Counted from the first letter of the stretch, positions 31,994 to 41,550 are shown. The stretch is 64,000 bases of DNA from Alcanivorax sp. (GCA_022449455.1 JAKUPL010000003.1:1-64000); one strand, 5' to 3'. Made by a program: numbers and translations. The notes: generated from the letters alone by a model not told the origin.

Positions 31994-32422
31994 TCAGAAC
32001 AGGGCCTCGTCATAAACATTGACCACACCACTGCCCGCCGGCACCAGTACTGCGCCGTAGGGCTTGTCGCCCTCGCCTTCGCCGACCCAGATCAGGTAGT
32101 CAGCGCCGGCTTGGAAGTCATGGCTCAGAGTGCCGAAGCGCAAAGTGCCCTGGTGGTCGGCGAAAAATGCCACGTTGTGCTCGCCGGGCTCCAGAAGCAC
32201 TCTTTGCTCGCCGCCGTTTTCCGCCAGGCGTTTGCCGTCCACCTTGAAGATCGCCACGGTGCTTTCGCCAGCGCCGCGCTCCCCATTGCTGCCCAACATG
32301 GTCTCTATGCTCAGCCGCGCCTTGGGAGCACCGTCGCCGGGCGGATCGTACAAGGTGGCGCCGGTACACCCGGTGACCACCAATGCCAGGGCCAGCAGCA
32401 GGCCAGCGCTACGAACTCTCAT
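31994..32422 (-). CDS. Small lipoprotein of unknown function within the leu cluster
   Basis: 142 residues. A type II signal peptide ends in the lipobox Leu-Val-Val-Thr-Gly-Cys19; Thr at +2 suggests outer-membrane sorting. The mature part has alternating strands and a Leu-Leu-Glu-Pro-Gly-Glu-His-Asn-Val segment reminiscent of PEGA-like surface domains, but the match is loose. It lies 15 bases after leuD and 31 before leuB, so it is probably co-transcribed with leucine genes although its role is clearly different. Confidence 0.8.
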   Translation of the reverse strand: MRVRSAGLLLALALVVTGCTGATLYDPPGDGAPKARLSIETMLGSNGERGAGESTVAIFKVDGKRLAENGGEQRVLLEPGEHNVAFFADHQGTLRFGTLSHDFQAGADYLIWVGEGEGDKPYGAVLVPAGSGVVNVYDEALF

Positions 32423-32437
32423 TGCTGCCTCTGTACT

Positions 32438-33091
32438 CTATTGCTGTTGCGGCTCCTGAAAAACCCAGGGCTCGGCGGCCTGGCGGCGACTTTCGTAGGC
32501 ACGGATGGCGTCCGCCTGCTGCAGGGACAGACCGATCTCGTCGAGACCATTGAGCAGGCAGTGCTTGCGGAAGCCGTCGATGTCGAACGGCAGCGCCTCG
32601 CCGTCCGGGGTCAGCACCTGCTGATTTTCCAGATCGACGGTAAGCCGGAACTCGTCGCTGGCCGCCTCGGCCTTGAAAAGGTTCTCAACGGTAGCGTCCG
32701 GCAACACGATCGGCAACAGGCCGTTCTTGAAGCAGTTGTTGTAGAAAATGTCGGCGTAGCTGGGCGCGATGATCGCCTTGAAGCCGAAATCCATCAGCGC
32801 CCAGGGGGCGTGCTCGCGGCTGGAACCGCAGCCGAAGTTGCGGCGCGTCAGCAATACGCTGGCGCCCTGGTATTGCGGCTTATTCAGCACGAAGTCCGGG
32901 TTTTTCGGGCGCGCGTCGTTGTCCTGGCCCGGGTAGCCTTCATCCAGATAGCGCCATTCGTCGAACAGATTGGGACCGAAGCCGGTGCGTTTGATCGACT
33001 TGAGAAACTGCTTGGGAATGATCTGGTCCGTGTCCACGTTGGCGCGATCCAGCGGCGCCACCAGGCCGGTATGTTTAACGAATTTTTCCAT
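32438..33091 (-). CDS. leuD: 3-isopropylmalate dehydratase small subunit
   Basis: 217 residues. Partner of LeuC in isomerising 2- to 3-isopropylmalate. Conserved Asp-Thr-Asp-Gln-Ile-Ile-Pro near residue 21 and [10 protein letters not shown] near residue 75. The ATG at 33091 has AGGAG eight bases upstream; an in-frame GTG at 33097 would leave only two bases of spacing. It lies 12 bases after leuC. Confidence 0.96.
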   Translation of the reverse strand: MEKFVKHTGLVAPLDRANVDTDQIIPKQFLKSIKRTGFGPNLFDEWRYLDEGYPGQDNDARPKNPDFVLNKPQYQGASVLLTRRNFGCGSSREHAPWALMDFGFKAIIAPSYADIFYNNCFKNGLLPIVLPDATVENLFKAEAASDEFRLTVDLENQQVLTPDGEALPFDIDGFRKHCLLNGLDEIGLSLQQADAIRAYESRRQAAEPWVFQEPQQQ

Positions 33092-33103
33092 GACCACCGC
33101 TCC

Positions 33104-34519
33104 TTAGGCGTCCAAATCACGAATGTCGACGAAGTGGCCGGCCACCGCGGCGGCGGCGGCCATGGCCGGGCTCACCAGATGGGTACGGCCGCCGTTACCC
33201 TGGCGCCCCTCGAAGTTACGGTTGGAGGTGGACGCGCAGTGCTCGCCGGGCTGCAACCGATCCGGGTTCATCGCCAGGCACATGGAACACCCGGGTTGGC
33301 GCCATTCGAAACCGGCCTCCAGGAAGATCTTGTCCAGCCCTTCCCGTTCGGCTTGCTGTTTGACCACCCCGGAGCCGGGCACCACCAGCACCTGCTTCAC
33401 CGAGTCCGCTTTCTTGCGCCCCTTGACCACCTCGGCGGCGGCGCGCAGGTCCTCGATGCGGGAGTTGGTGCAGGAACCGATGAACACCCGGTCCACGCGA
33501 ATGTCGCTGACCTTGATGCCCGGCTCCAGGCCCATGTATTCATAGGCGCGCTGCATGCCGGAACGCTTCACTTCGTCCTGCTCGGCGTCGGGATCCGGCA
33601 ACAGCGCGTCCACCGCCACCACCATCTCCGGGCTGGTGCCCCAGGACACCTGCGGCCGGATGTCGGCGGCGTCGATCTTCACTTCAGTGTCGAATACCGC
33701 GTCGTCGTCGGACACCAGGGTGCGCCAGTAGGCTTCCGCCTTGTCCCAGTCCGCGCCCTTGGGCGCCGCCGGACGACCGCGCACGTACTCGATGGTGGTG
33801 TCGTCCACCGCCACCATGCCGGCGCGGGCACCGGCCTCGATGGACATATTACAGACCGTCATGCGGCCTTCCAGACTCAGTGAGCGGATCGCGCTGCCGG
33901 CGAACTCGATGGCATGGCCGGTGCCGCCGGCGGTGCCGATCACGCCGATGATGTGCAGCACCACGTCCTTGGCGGTGACGCCGGGGCCCAGGTCGCCGTC
34001 CACCTGCACGCGCATGTTCTTCATCTTGCTGGCCACCAGGGTCTGGGTGGCCAGCACATGCTCCACTTCACTGGTGCCGATGCCGTGGGCAAGACAGGCC
34101 AGCGCGCCGTTGGTGGAGGTGTGGGAATCGCCGCACACCACCGTCATGCCCGGCAGTACCGCGCCCTGCTCCGGCGCCATCACGTGCACGATGCCCTGGC
34201 GCACGTCGCCAATGCCGTACTCGGTGATGCCGAACTCGCGGGTGTTGTCCTGCAGGGTGGTGACCTGAATGCGCGAGGTCTCGTCCTCGATGTCGGCGGC
34301 GCTGTCGAACGGCGTGGTCGGCACGTTATGGTCGATGGTGGCCACCGAGGCGCCGGCGCGCCACGGCTGCCGGCCGGCCAGACGCAGGCCCTCGAACGCC
34401 TGCGGCGAGGTCACCTCGTGGATGATCTGCCGGTCGATGTAGATCAACGCCGAGCCGTCCTCGCGTTCGGCGACCAGGTGGGCATCCCACAATTTGTCGT
34501 AAAGCGTCTTGCCAGCCAT
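33104..34519 (-). CDS. leuC: 3-isopropylmalate dehydratase large subunit
   Basis: 471 residues, aconitase family. Three cysteines for the 4Fe-4S cluster are visible: Cys in Gly-Ser-Cys-Thr-Asn near 347, and Cys-Ser-Met-Cys near 410. His and Ser of Gly-Asp-Ser-His-Thr are near residue 135. First gene of the leuC-leuD-lipoprotein-leuB cluster, divergent from a LysR regulator. Confidence 0.97.
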   Translation of the reverse strand: MAGKTLYDKLWDAHLVAEREDGSALIYIDRQIIHEVTSPQAFEGLRLAGRQPWRAGASVATIDHNVPTTPFDSAADIEDETSRIQVTTLQDNTREFGITEYGIGDVRQGIVHVMAPEQGAVLPGMTVVCGDSHTSTNGALACLAHGIGTSEVEHVLATQTLVASKMKNMRVQVDGDLGPGVTAKDVVLHIIGVIGTAGGTGHAIEFAGSAIRSLSLEGRMTVCNMSIEAGARAGMVAVDDTTIEYVRGRPAAPKGADWDKAEAYWRTLVSDDDAVFDTEVKIDAADIRPQVSWGTSPEMVVAVDALLPDPDAEQDEVKRSGMQRAYEYMGLEPGIKVSDIRVDRVFIGSCTNSRIEDLRAAAEVVKGRKKADSVKQVLVVPGSGVVKQQAEREGLDKIFLEAGFEWRQPGCSMCLAMNPDRLQPGEHCASTSNRNFEGRQGNGGRTHLVSPAMAAAAAVAGHFVDIRDLDA

Positions 34520-34562
34520 AGGTCTTGGTCCAGGTATAAAAGGAAAACGTCAGGGTAGGCAC

Positions 34563-34607
34563 ACCATACGCAGGGGCTTTCGATAATTCCAATTCATAAT
34601 TTTTATG
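34563..34607 (-). promoter_or_regulatory. Divergent leuC/LysR control region
   Basis: On the minus strand a TTGGAA box (34587-34592) lies 18 bases from TATGGT (34563-34568), a plausible sigma-70 promoter for leuC. Just upstream, CATAATTTTTATG (34595-34607) is an AT-rich palindrome that could bind the divergently encoded LysR regulator. No experimental support. Confidence 0.4.
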
Positions 34608-34677
34608 TTTAGGATTCCATATGGTTATCTGAAATACCGCGCCCACCGGCGCGCGCCGGCAACGGAGGCCGGCTTCC

Positions 34678-35571
34678 ATGGACACCCATTCCCTGACCGT
34701 TTTCATGGCCGTGGCGGAAAACGGCTCTTTCTCCGCCGCCGCCGAACGCCTGTTTCTCACCCAACCGGCGGTGAGCAAACGCATCGCCCAGTTGGAGCAA
34801 CAGCTGGGCACCCGCCTGTTCGATCGGGTCGGCCGCCGCATCCGCCTTACCGAAGCCGGCGAGGCCCTGCTGCCCCGCGCCCGCCAGGTGCTGCTGGACC
34901 TGGAAGACATGGGCCGGGCCATCAGCAACCTCACCGGCCGGGTGGCCGGCACCCTGCGCATCGGCACCAGCCACCATATCGGCCTGCACCGCCTGCCGCC
35001 GGTGCTGCGGCGCTTCTCCCGGGAGTACCCGGAAGTGCGCCTGGACATCCAGTTCATCGATTCGGAGGAAGCCTGGGAAGGGGTGCTCCACGGCGACCTG
35101 GAGCTGGGGGTGGTGACGCTGCCGCCGCGTCCGGACGGCCGCCTGCGCACGCAGACCATATGGAACGACCCGCTGGTGTTCATGTGCGCGCCGGAGCACC
35201 CGCTCACCCGCCACCCGGCGCTGACCCTGGACGCCCTGACCCGCTACAGCGCTATCCTGCCCTCGCCGGCCACCTTCACCCGGGGCATCGTCGAGCAGTT
35301 GTTCCAGGAACAGCAGGCAGCGCTGCACATCTCCATGTCCACCAACTACCTGGAGACCATCCATATGATGGTCTCCATCGGCCTGGGCTGGAGCGTGCTG
35401 CCCGCCACCATGCTGGACCAGGGCGTGGTGGCGCTGAACGTGGACACGCCGTTGCCGGTACGCAAGCTGGGGGTGGTCACCCACCCGGGCCGCAGCCGCT
35501 CCAACGCGGCGCGGGCGTTTCTCGAGATTTTGCAGGGCGATGACGCAGGGGCGTTGCCCCCGCCGTCCTAG
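34678..35571 (+). CDS. LysR family transcriptional regulator, divergent from leuC
   Basis: 297 residues. N-terminal winged helix-turn-helix (about 3-62, with Ala-Ala-Ala-Glu-Arg-Leu-Phe-Leu-Thr-Gln-Pro-Ala-Val-Ser) and a periplasmic-binding-like effector domain (about 90-290). It is transcribed away from leuC; a regulator in this position in Pseudomonas is thought to act on leucine genes, so leucine control is likely but inferred. GGAGG lies nine bases before the ATG. Its stop overlaps that of the convergent MFS gene. Confidence 0.92.
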   Translation: MDTHSLTVFMAVAENGSFSAAAERLFLTQPAVSKRIAQLEQQLGTRLFDRVGRRIRLTEAGEALLPRARQVLLDLEDMGRAISNLTGRVAGTLRIGTSHHIGLHRLPPVLRRFSREYPEVRLDIQFIDSEEAWEGVLHGDLELGVVTLPPRPDGRLRTQTIWNDPLVFMCAPEHPLTRHPALTLDALTRYSAILPSPATFTRGIVEQLFQEQQAALHISMSTNYLETIHMMVSIGLGWSVLPATMLDQGVVALNVDTPLPVRKLGVVTHPGRSRSNAARAFLEILQGDDAGALPPPS

Positions 35572-36719
35572 GCGGGCGGTTCCCCGGCCTCCCCGGCCAC
35601 CGGCAGCCGCAGAGCCAGCACCGTGGCGACCAGCGTCAGCGCGCCGGCGACCACGAAGCAGTGGACGCCCAGATAGGGCCAGGCCAGCCCGCTGAGGCCC
35701 GAGCCCAGGCCCCAGCCGGCGCCGTAGCCGAGGCTGGAGTACAGCGCCTGGCCCTGGCCGGCGAAGGCGCGGCCGGAGGCGCGCTGCACCCAGGCGATGC
35801 CGCCGGCGTGGAAGCAGGCGTAACTGGCGGAGTGCAGCAGCTGGGCGGCGCCCAGCCACGGCAGGCTGTCGCCGCACAGGGCCACCACCAGCCAGCGCAC
35901 CGTGGCCAGCATCAAGCAGGTCAGCAGAATGCGGTTAAGGGCGAAGCGCGTCATCAGCCGGTGCATCAGCAGAAAGGCCGCCACTTCCGAGGCCACCGCC
36001 ACCGACCACAGGGTGCCCACGGTCATCTTGCGGAAGCCCATCTCCTCCAGGTGGATGCTGTAGAAGGTGTAATAGGGCCCGTGGGAGGCCTGCATCAGAA
36101 ACGCCACCAGCATGAAGATCTGGATGTCCCGGCGCTTGAGCAGTTTGACCAGGCCGCCGTCGGCGTTGCGGCGGGCTTCGCCCTTCTCCGCCGGCAACGC
36201 CAGGGTGGCCAGCCACAGCAGCCACAACAGCGCCGACATGACCCAGGGCAGCAGGGTCATGGGCAGATGGTCCAGGGCGGTGCCGACCAGGAACACGCAG
36301 GTGATGAAGCCCAGGGAGCCCCACACGCGCACCTGACTGTAGCGGTGGGCCTGATCGCCCAGGGTGTGCAGGGTGACCACCTCGAACTGGGCCAGCACCG
36401 CGTTCCAGAAGAAGCTGAACACCGCCAGCAGGATCGCCATGGACCACACCTGGTCCGCCCAGAACACCGGCAGGAAGGCCACCGCCGCGGCCAGGTTGCC
36501 GAGGCGGATGACCCGCATGCGCGCGCCACTGCGGTCGGCCAGCCAGCCCCATACATTGGGGGCGATCACCTTGGTCAGATGCGGCACCGCCATCAGCAGG
36601 CCGATGGTGGTGGCGGAGAAGCCCAGGTCCTTCAGGTACAGGGACCAGTAGGGCACCAGGGTGCCCAACAGCCCGAAATACAGGAAATAAAAGGCGGAAA
36701 GACGCCAGTAATACGGCAT
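35568..36719 (-). CDS. MFS transporter, HcaT/LacY-like
   Basis: 383 residues with about twelve membrane helices. It opens with Tyr-Tyr-Trp-Arg-Leu-Ser and contains Pro-His-Leu-Thr-Lys-Val-Ile-Ala-Pro-Asn-Val-Trp-Gly-Trp-Leu-Ala-Asp-Arg in the loop after helix 2, typical of the MFS_1-like (HcaT) branch. Related proteins sit beside aroC in Pseudomonas. Substrate unknown; related E. coli HcaT is annotated for 3-phenylpropionate. The last four bases (CTAG) are shared with the stop of the LysR gene. Confidence 0.88.
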   Translation of the reverse strand: MPYYWRLSAFYFLYFGLLGTLVPYWSLYLKDLGFSATTIGLLMAVPHLTKVIAPNVWGWLADRSGARMRVIRLGNLAAAVAFLPVFWADQVWSMAILLAVFSFFWNAVLAQFEVVTLHTLGDQAHRYSQVRVWGSLGFITCVFLVGTALDHLPMTLLPWVMSALLWLLWLATLALPAEKGEARRNADGGLVKLLKRRDIQIFMLVAFLMQASHGPYYTFYSIHLEEMGFRKMTVGTLWSVAVASEVAAFLLMHRLMTRFALNRILLTCLMLATVRWLVVALCGDSLPWLGAAQLLHSASYACFHAGGIAWVQRASGRAFAGQGQALYSSLGYGAGWGLGSGLSGLAWPYLGVHCFVVAGALTLVATVLALRLPVAGEAGEPPA

Positions 36720-36729
36720 GGAGATCTCT

Positions 36730-37827
36730 TCAGGCCTGACCGGGGATGGGCGCCAGGGGGGGCGTCACGTCTGCGTTCTGCGCCCGGTGGCGCAGGTAGT
36801 GGTCCATCAGCACCAGGGCCAGCATGGCCTCGGCGATGGGGGTGGCGCGCACGCCCACGCAGGGGTCGTGGCGGCCCTTGGTCACCACCTCGGTGGGCTC
36901 GCCGTCCAGGGTGATGGAGCGCCCGGGAATGGTGATGCTGGAGGTGGGTTTGAGGGCCAGGCTGGCGCGCAGGGTCTGGCCGCTGGTAATGCCGCCCAGC
37001 ACACCCCCGGCGTGATTGCTGAGAAACCCCTGGGGGGTGATCTCATCGCGGTGCTGCTCACCGCGCTGGTTGACCACCTCGAAGCCGTCACCGATCTCCA
37101 CGCCCTTGACCGCGTTGATCGACATCAGCGCCTTGGCCAGATCCGCGTCGAGCCGGTCGAACACCGGTTCGCCCCAGCCCGGCGGCAGGTTGTCGGCGTA
37201 CACGGTGACGCGCGCGCCGATCGAGGAGCCGTCCTTGCGCAGGTCGTTGATCAGCTGTTCCAGGGCCGGGACCTTGTCCACGTCCGGGAAGAAGAACGGG
37301 TTGCCGTTGACCGCGTCCCAGTCGAACTTCTCGGCGCGGATCGGACCGATCTGCTCCACCCCGCCGTACAGGCGCACGCCCAGACGCTCACCGAGGAACT
37401 TACGGGCAATGGCGCCGGCGGCCACCCGCATGGCGGTCTCCCGGGCCGAGGACCGGCCGCCGCCCCGATAGTCGCGGAAGCCGTACTTCTGGGTGTAGGT
37501 GTAGTCCGCGTGGCCGGGCCGGAAGGTGGCGGCGATGTTGCCGTAGTCCTTGGACTTCTGGTCGGTGTTCTCGATCAGCAGGCCGATGGCGGTGCCGGTG
37601 GTTTTGCCCTCGAACACGCCGGAGAGGATGCGGACCTGGTCCGGTTCCTTGCGCTGGGTGGTGTAACGGCTGGTGCCGGGCTTGCGGCGATCCAGCTCGT
37701 GCTGCAGATCTTCTTCGCTGAGCGCCAGCCCCGGCGGGCAGCCGTCGACGATGGCGCCCAGGGCGGCGCCGTGGCTTTCACCGAAGGTGGTGACGCGGAA
37801 GCGTTCACCAAAACTGTTTCCGGACAT
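36730..37827 (-). CDS. aroC: Chorismate synthase
   Basis: 365 residues. Converts EPSP to chorismate with reduced FMN. The three family signatures are visible: Gly-Glu-Ser-His-Gly near residue 16, [10 protein letters not shown] near 124, and Arg-His-Asp-Pro-Cys near 318. It lies 19 bases after prmB, an arrangement common in gammaproteobacteria. Confidence 0.97.
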   Translation of the reverse strand: MSGNSFGERFRVTTFGESHGAALGAIVDGCPPGLALSEEDLQHELDRRKPGTSRYTTQRKEPDQVRILSGVFEGKTTGTAIGLLIENTDQKSKDYGNIAATFRPGHADYTYTQKYGFRDYRGGGRSSARETAMRVAAGAIARKFLGERLGVRLYGGVEQIGPIRAEKFDWDAVNGNPFFFPDVDKVPALEQLINDLRKDGSSIGARVTVYADNLPPGWGEPVFDRLDADLAKALMSINAVKGVEIGDGFEVVNQRGEQHRDEITPQGFLSNHAGGVLGGITSGQTLRASLALKPTSSITIPGRSITLDGEPTEVVTKGRHDPCVGVRATPIAEAMLALVLMDHYLRHRAQNADVTPPLAPIPGQA

Positions 37828-37846
37828 AGGGTTCCTCGTCGGGCGA

Positions 37847-38788
37847 TCAGCCCGTGAAATGCGCTCGCTTGAAACTCTCGTGATGCTCGATCAACTGACG
37901 CCGATCCAGCATGAACACCCCGTGGCCGCCGCGCTCGAATTCGAACCACAGGAACGGCACTTCCGGCCAGGCCGCCATCACGTGCCGGTCGCTGTTGCCG
38001 ACCTCCACGATCAGCACGCCGTCGTCGCTGAGGCGCTCCGGCGCCTCGATCAGCAGCCGGCGGGTGAAGTCCAGGCCGTCCGCCCCGGAGGCCAGGGCCA
38101 GCTCCGGCTCGTGGCGATACTCGGCGGGCATCGCCGCCAGATCCTCGGCGTCCACGTAGGGCGGGTTGGAGACGATCAGGTCGTAGCGGCCGGACAGCCC
38201 GTCCAGACCATCGGCCTGTACCGGGAACACCCGATCCTCCAGACCGTGCCGCTCCACGTTGGCCCGACACACCGCCAGGGCGTCCTCGGAAATATCACTG
38301 GCGTCCACCTCGGCATGCTCCAGGGCGTGGGCACAGGCGATGGCGATGCAGCCGCTGCCGGTGCACAGGTCCAGCACCCGCCCGACCCGGTCCGGGTCCA
38401 GCCATGGCTGGAAGCGCGCCTCGATCAGCTCGGCGATGGGCGAGCGCGGAATCAGCACCCGTTCATCGACCCGGAACGGCAGGCCGCAGAACCAGGCCTC
38501 GCCGGTCAGGTACGGCACCGGCACCCGTTCGTTCACCCGGCGCTTCATCAATGCCACGAACGCCGAGACCTCATCGGGCAGCAGGCGGGCGTCGAGCAGG
38601 CGCGGATCGCTGTCCGCCGGCAACGCCAGCACGTGCAGCAGCAGCGCCAGGCATTCGTCGCCGTGGTCGTCGGTGCCGTGGCCCAGGAAAGCGTCGCTCC
38701 GGCGCAGCGCCGACTCCCCCCAGCGCAGACAGTCGCGCGGGGTTCGCAAGGTGGCCTGAGCCTGCTCCTGTTCGCGGGGTTCGATCAC
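37847..38788 (-). CDS. prmB: 50S ribosomal protein L3 glutamine methyltransferase
   Basis: 313 residues. SAM-dependent enzyme of the HemK family; the Asn-Pro-Pro-Tyr motif that binds the glutamine is near residue 190 and the SAM loop Asp-Leu-Cys-Thr-Gly-Ser-Gly near 137. The neighbour aroC points to PrmB rather than PrmC. The GTG at 38788 has GGAGG seven bases upstream; the frame continues to 38824 but lacks a good start there. Confidence 0.93.
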   Translation of the reverse strand: MIEPREQEQAQATLRTPRDCLRWGESALRRSDAFLGHGTDDHGDECLALLLHVLALPADSDPRLLDARLLPDEVSAFVALMKRRVNERVPVPYLTGEAWFCGLPFRVDERVLIPRSPIAELIEARFQPWLDPDRVGRVLDLCTGSGCIAIACAHALEHAEVDASDISEDALAVCRANVERHGLEDRVFPVQADGLDGLSGRYDLIVSNPPYVDAEDLAAMPAEYRHEPELALASGADGLDFTRRLLIEAPERLSDDGVLIVEVGNSDRHVMAAWPEVPFLWFEFERGGHGVFMLDRRQLIEHHESFKRAHFTG

Positions 38789-38959
38789 GGGTACGCCTCC
38801 AGAATGGGCGTCGAAGCGTAGCACAAAATCGACCGGTTGACCGTCACCGGAATGACACCTTGACGGCCCATGGTGAGGGGTAATGAAGTCGTTACTTAAA
38901 TAAGGATGACTTTATTGACAGACGTGATACATTGCCCCTTCATATGCGGGAGGATCGGT

Positions 38960-39463
38960 ATGCGCAGTTGGCTTTTCAAGACCGAGCCCAAGGACTTCAG
39001 TCTGCAGGACTTGCAGAACGCACCCGACCAGACCACCGGTTGGGACGGGGTAAGAAACTACCAGGCACGCAACCGCATCCGCGACGAGGTGCAGGAAGGC
39101 GACCGGGTACTGATCTACCACTCCCGGGGCAAGAACCCTTCCATTGTCGGGGAAGCCCGCGTGGTCTCCGCGCCCTACCCGGACCCCACCCAGTTTCAGC
39201 CCCAGCACGCCGGCTTCGATCCGCGCAGCAGCGAGGACATGCCGCGCTGGTTTCAGGTGGACGTGCGCTACGTCAGCACCTACTCCGAGCCGTTGCCGCT
39301 GGCGCGCATGCGTCAATACCCTGAATTCGCCGATCTGGAACTGGTGATCCGCCCGCGCCTGTCGATCCAGCACATCACCGACCGGCAATATCAGCAGATT
39401 CTGTCGCTGTGCGAGCCCGAGCTGTCGGTGCCCGGCGGCCTGGCACCCGCCCTCTACGGATAG
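38960..39463 (+). CDS. EVE domain-containing protein
   Basis: 167 residues, one EVE domain, a PUA-like fold thought to bind modified bases. It begins with Trp-Leu-Phe-Lys-Thr-Glu-Pro and has Trp-Asp-Gly-Val-Arg-Asn-Tyr-Gln-Ala-Arg-Asn and Tyr-His-Ser blocks, as in human thymocyte nuclear protein 1. GGGAGGA lies six bases before the ATG at 38960. A TTGACA hexamer at 38915-38920 lies upstream but its spacing to a -10 is poor. Confidence 0.93.
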   Translation: MRSWLFKTEPKDFSLQDLQNAPDQTTGWDGVRNYQARNRIRDEVQEGDRVLIYHSRGKNPSIVGEARVVSAPYPDPTQFQPQHAGFDPRSSEDMPRWFQVDVRYVSTYSEPLPLARMRQYPEFADLELVIRPRLSIQHITDRQYQQILSLCEPELSVPGGLAPALYG

Positions 39464-39487
39464 CCCTCCCCCGCACACCGCCACGGC

Positions 39488-39504
39488 TTGGCATAGTCGT
39501 TGCA
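39488..39504 (+). promoter_or_regulatory. Sigma-54-type promoter of the ammonium transporter
   Basis: TTGGCATAGTCGTTGCA has the GG (39490-39491) and GC (39502-39503) doublets separated by exactly ten bases, as sigma-54 (RpoN) needs. It fits nitrogen control of an ammonium transporter through NtrC. No clear NtrC site was identified by eye in the short upstream gap. Confidence 0.7.
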
Positions 39505-39510
39505 GCGCTT

Positions 39511-39535
39511 CCCCTCGACAACAATGATCGAGGGG
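39511..39535 (+). promoter_or_regulatory. Hairpin overlapping the amt ribosome binding site
   Basis: CCCCTCGA (39511-39518) and TCGAGGGG (39528-39535) form an eight-base stem with a nine-base loop. The right arm contains most of the GAGGGGG ribosome site that serves the ATG at 39541. A start at the expected sigma-54 position (about 39515) would remove half the left arm, whereas read-through RNA from the EVE gene would keep it. Confidence 0.5.
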
Positions 39536-39540
39536 GTCTC

Positions 39541-40863
39541 ATGGAACGACGCGCCATTCTTCCCGCTTTTTCCACCTCTTTACTCGCCATGGTTCTGCTG
39601 CTGCCCGCCCCCGCGCTGGCGGCGACGCCGCGCTACGACGGCGCCGACGTGGTGTGGGTGGCGATCGCCGCCGCCCTGGTGTTCCTGATGCAGGCCGGCT
39701 TCGCGCTGCTGGAAAGCGGCCTGAGCCGGGCCAAGAACGCCGTCAACGTTCTCATGAAGAATTACATGGACCTGTGCGTCGGCACCCTGGCGTTCTGGGC
39801 CCTGGGGTTCGGCCTGATGTTCGGCGCCAACCCCTCCGGCTGGCTGGGCCAGAGCCTGTTCGCCCCCAGCCAGGGCGACAGCGACCTGTGGACGTTGCTG
39901 CTGTTTCAGCTGATGTTCGCCGCCACCGCCGCCACCATCGCTTCCGGGGCGATGGCGGAGCGCACCCGCTATGTGGGGTATCTGTGCGGCGCGGTGGCGA
40001 TCACCGGGCTGATCTACCCGCTGTTCGGCAACTGGGCCTGGAACGGCAACGGCTGGCTGGCGCGGCTCGGCTTCGTGGACTTCGCCGGCTCCACGGTGGT
40101 CCACAGCGTGGGCGGCTGGTGCGCCCTGGCCGGCATTCTGGTGGTGGGCCCACGGCTGGGCCGTTTTGACCGCCAGGGCACGCCCCGGGAGATCCGGGGC
40201 CACAATCTGTCGTTCGTGGCCCTGGGCGGCTTTCTGCTGTGGTTCGGTTGGTTCGGGTTCAACGGCGGCTCCACAGTGGCGGCCAGCGTCGACATCGCGC
40301 TGATCAATCTCAACACCCAGCTGGCGGCCAGCGCCGGTGCCCTGGGCTCGGCGTTGTACCGACTGGCGGGGCGGCGCCCGGTGCTGCTCACCGAGACCGT
40401 CAACGGCAGCCTGGCGGGGCTGGTGGGCATTACCGCCGGCTGCGCCACCATGAGCCCGGGGTTCGCGGTGCTCACCGGGCTGGTGGCGGGCCTGCTGGTG
40501 GGCCCCGGTGGGCGGCTGCTGCTGGCGCTGAAACTGGACGACGTGGTCTCGGCGGTGCCGGTGCACGCCTTCGCCGGCGCCTGGGGCACCCTGGCGGCGG
40601 GGCTGTTCTACAGTGGCGATCTGTTCGATCCCGGGCGCATCACCGTGCAGTTGCTGGGCATCGTGGTGGCGTTCGCCTGGGCCTTCTTCGCCGCCCTGAT
40701 CCTGTACATGCTGCTGGCCCTGAGCGCCGGGCTGCGCGCCCCGGCCCTGCACGAGCAGCGCGGCCTGGACGTCAGCGAGCACGCCGAACTGGGCTACCCG
40801 GAATTTTCCCAGCCGCACCTGTACGACGCGGAGGTGGCCGGCGGCCTGGAGTCCCGGCGATGA
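39541..40863 (+). CDS. amt: Ammonium transporter (Amt/MEP/Rh family)
   Basis: 440 residues with a cleavable-looking N-terminal helix (about 1-27) and eleven further helices. Typical motifs: Gln-Ala-Gly-Phe-Ala-Leu-Leu-Glu-Ser-Gly, Asp-Phe-Ala-Gly-Ser-Thr-Val-Val-His-Ser with the pore His, and Trp-Phe-Gly-Trp-Phe-Gly-Phe-Asn-Gly-Gly-Ser; the second pore His is in Val-Pro-Val-His-Ala-Phe-Ala-Gly. The C-terminus Glu-His-Ala-Glu-Leu-Gly-Tyr is the usual cytosolic tail. No glnK lies next to it, unlike the common glnK-amtB pair. It overlaps the following gene by four bases. Confidence 0.95.
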   Translation: MERRAILPAFSTSLLAMVLLLPAPALAATPRYDGADVVWVAIAAALVFLMQAGFALLESGLSRAKNAVNVLMKNYMDLCVGTLAFWALGFGLMFGANPSGWLGQSLFAPSQGDSDLWTLLLFQLMFAATAATIASGAMAERTRYVGYLCGAVAITGLIYPLFGNWAWNGNGWLARLGFVDFAGSTVVHSVGGWCALAGILVVGPRLGRFDRQGTPREIRGHNLSFVALGGFLLWFGWFGFNGGSTVAASVDIALINLNTQLAASAGALGSALYRLAGRRPVLLTETVNGSLAGLVGITAGCATMSPGFAVLTGLVAGLLVGPGGRLLLALKLDDVVSAVPVHAFAGAWGTLAAGLFYSGDLFDPGRITVQLLGIVVAFAWAFFAALILYMLLALSAGLRAPALHEQRGLDVSEHAELGYPEFSQPHLYDAEVAGGLESRR

Positions 40864-41480
40864 CCCCGGAAGAACGCCGCCGCCGGGCGCTGGCCACCGG
40901 TCTGGCGCCGTGGCTGGAGGCCGACCAGGTGGTCGAGGCGGTGGCCCTGTGGCAACGCGACTTCGCCGACCGCCCCCGCTTCTCCCTGCAGGGGTATGTG
41001 AGCGAATTGAGCCGGCGCTTCGATCTGGCCCACCGCCGCCATGACCTGCATCTGAGTCTGGTGCAGGCCATGTCCCTGGCGGATCGGCAACTGGTCGCCG
41101 ACCCCCTGGCCGGCAATGGCGAGACCCCGGACGTGGACCGTCACCCCGCCACCCGCGCTTTCCAGGCCCTGATGCAGGCCCTCTGGGCCGGGCTCGGTGA
41201 AGCCGAAGCGAGCACCCTGCGCCTCGACCAGTCCACCGATCTTCGCCGTGGCGGGCTCGCCAGCGCGCCACGCGGGGCGGTGGATCACTGGCTCAATCAC
41301 CCGCGCGCGGACCTGGCGGCGCTGGATCGCGACACCCTGCGCACGCTGCTCAACCGGAGCTATGTATTGCTGTGTGAACGCTACGGTCCGGTGCGCGCCG
41401 ACCGTCTGCTTCGCGACGCCGGCGACCGGGTGCGGCGGGACCATCCGGCCCTGGGCCCGGCGCTGAACGGCCTGTTATGA
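40860..41480 (+). CDS. Hypothetical protein coupled to the ammonium transporter
   Basis: 206 residues, hydrophilic, Arg-, Leu- and Ala-rich, apparently all-helical, with no signal peptide or membrane helix. Its ATG overlaps the amt stop (ATGA), so translation is coupled. I do not recognise the family. Position suggests a role linked to ammonium uptake or its control, but it has no PII-like signature. Confidence 0.7.
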   Translation: MTPEERRRRALATGLAPWLEADQVVEAVALWQRDFADRPRFSLQGYVSELSRRFDLAHRRHDLHLSLVQAMSLADRQLVADPLAGNGETPDVDRHPATRAFQALMQALWAGLGEAEASTLRLDQSTDLRRGGLASAPRGAVDHWLNHPRADLAALDRDTLRTLLNRSYVLLCERYGPVRADRLLRDAGDRVRRDHPALGPALNGLL

Positions 41481-41490
41481 GCGCCCCGGG

Positions 41491-41520
41491 TTGCCAGTGG
41501 TTCCAACCGGTCATTATGCT
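41491..41520 (+). promoter_or_regulatory. Putative sigma-70 promoter of the symporter gene
   Basis: TTGCCA (41491-41496) and TATGCT (41515-41520) with an 18-base spacer, 30 bases before the symporter ATG. Confidence 0.4.
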
Positions 41521-41550
41521 TGCCCGTTCCAGCATAAAAAGGGCGGCTGA

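Noticed and set aside
38915-38944. Perfect TTGACA upstream of the EVE gene as a promoter
   Set aside because: An 18-base spacer would lead to TTCATA and a start inside the ribosome site; not convincing enough to list.
40014-41444. Minus-strand frames opposite amt and the coupled unknown gene as an alternative to that unknown gene
   Set aside because: The plus-strand frame has the ATGA overlap with amt and a more protein-like composition; the minus frames lack ribosome sites.
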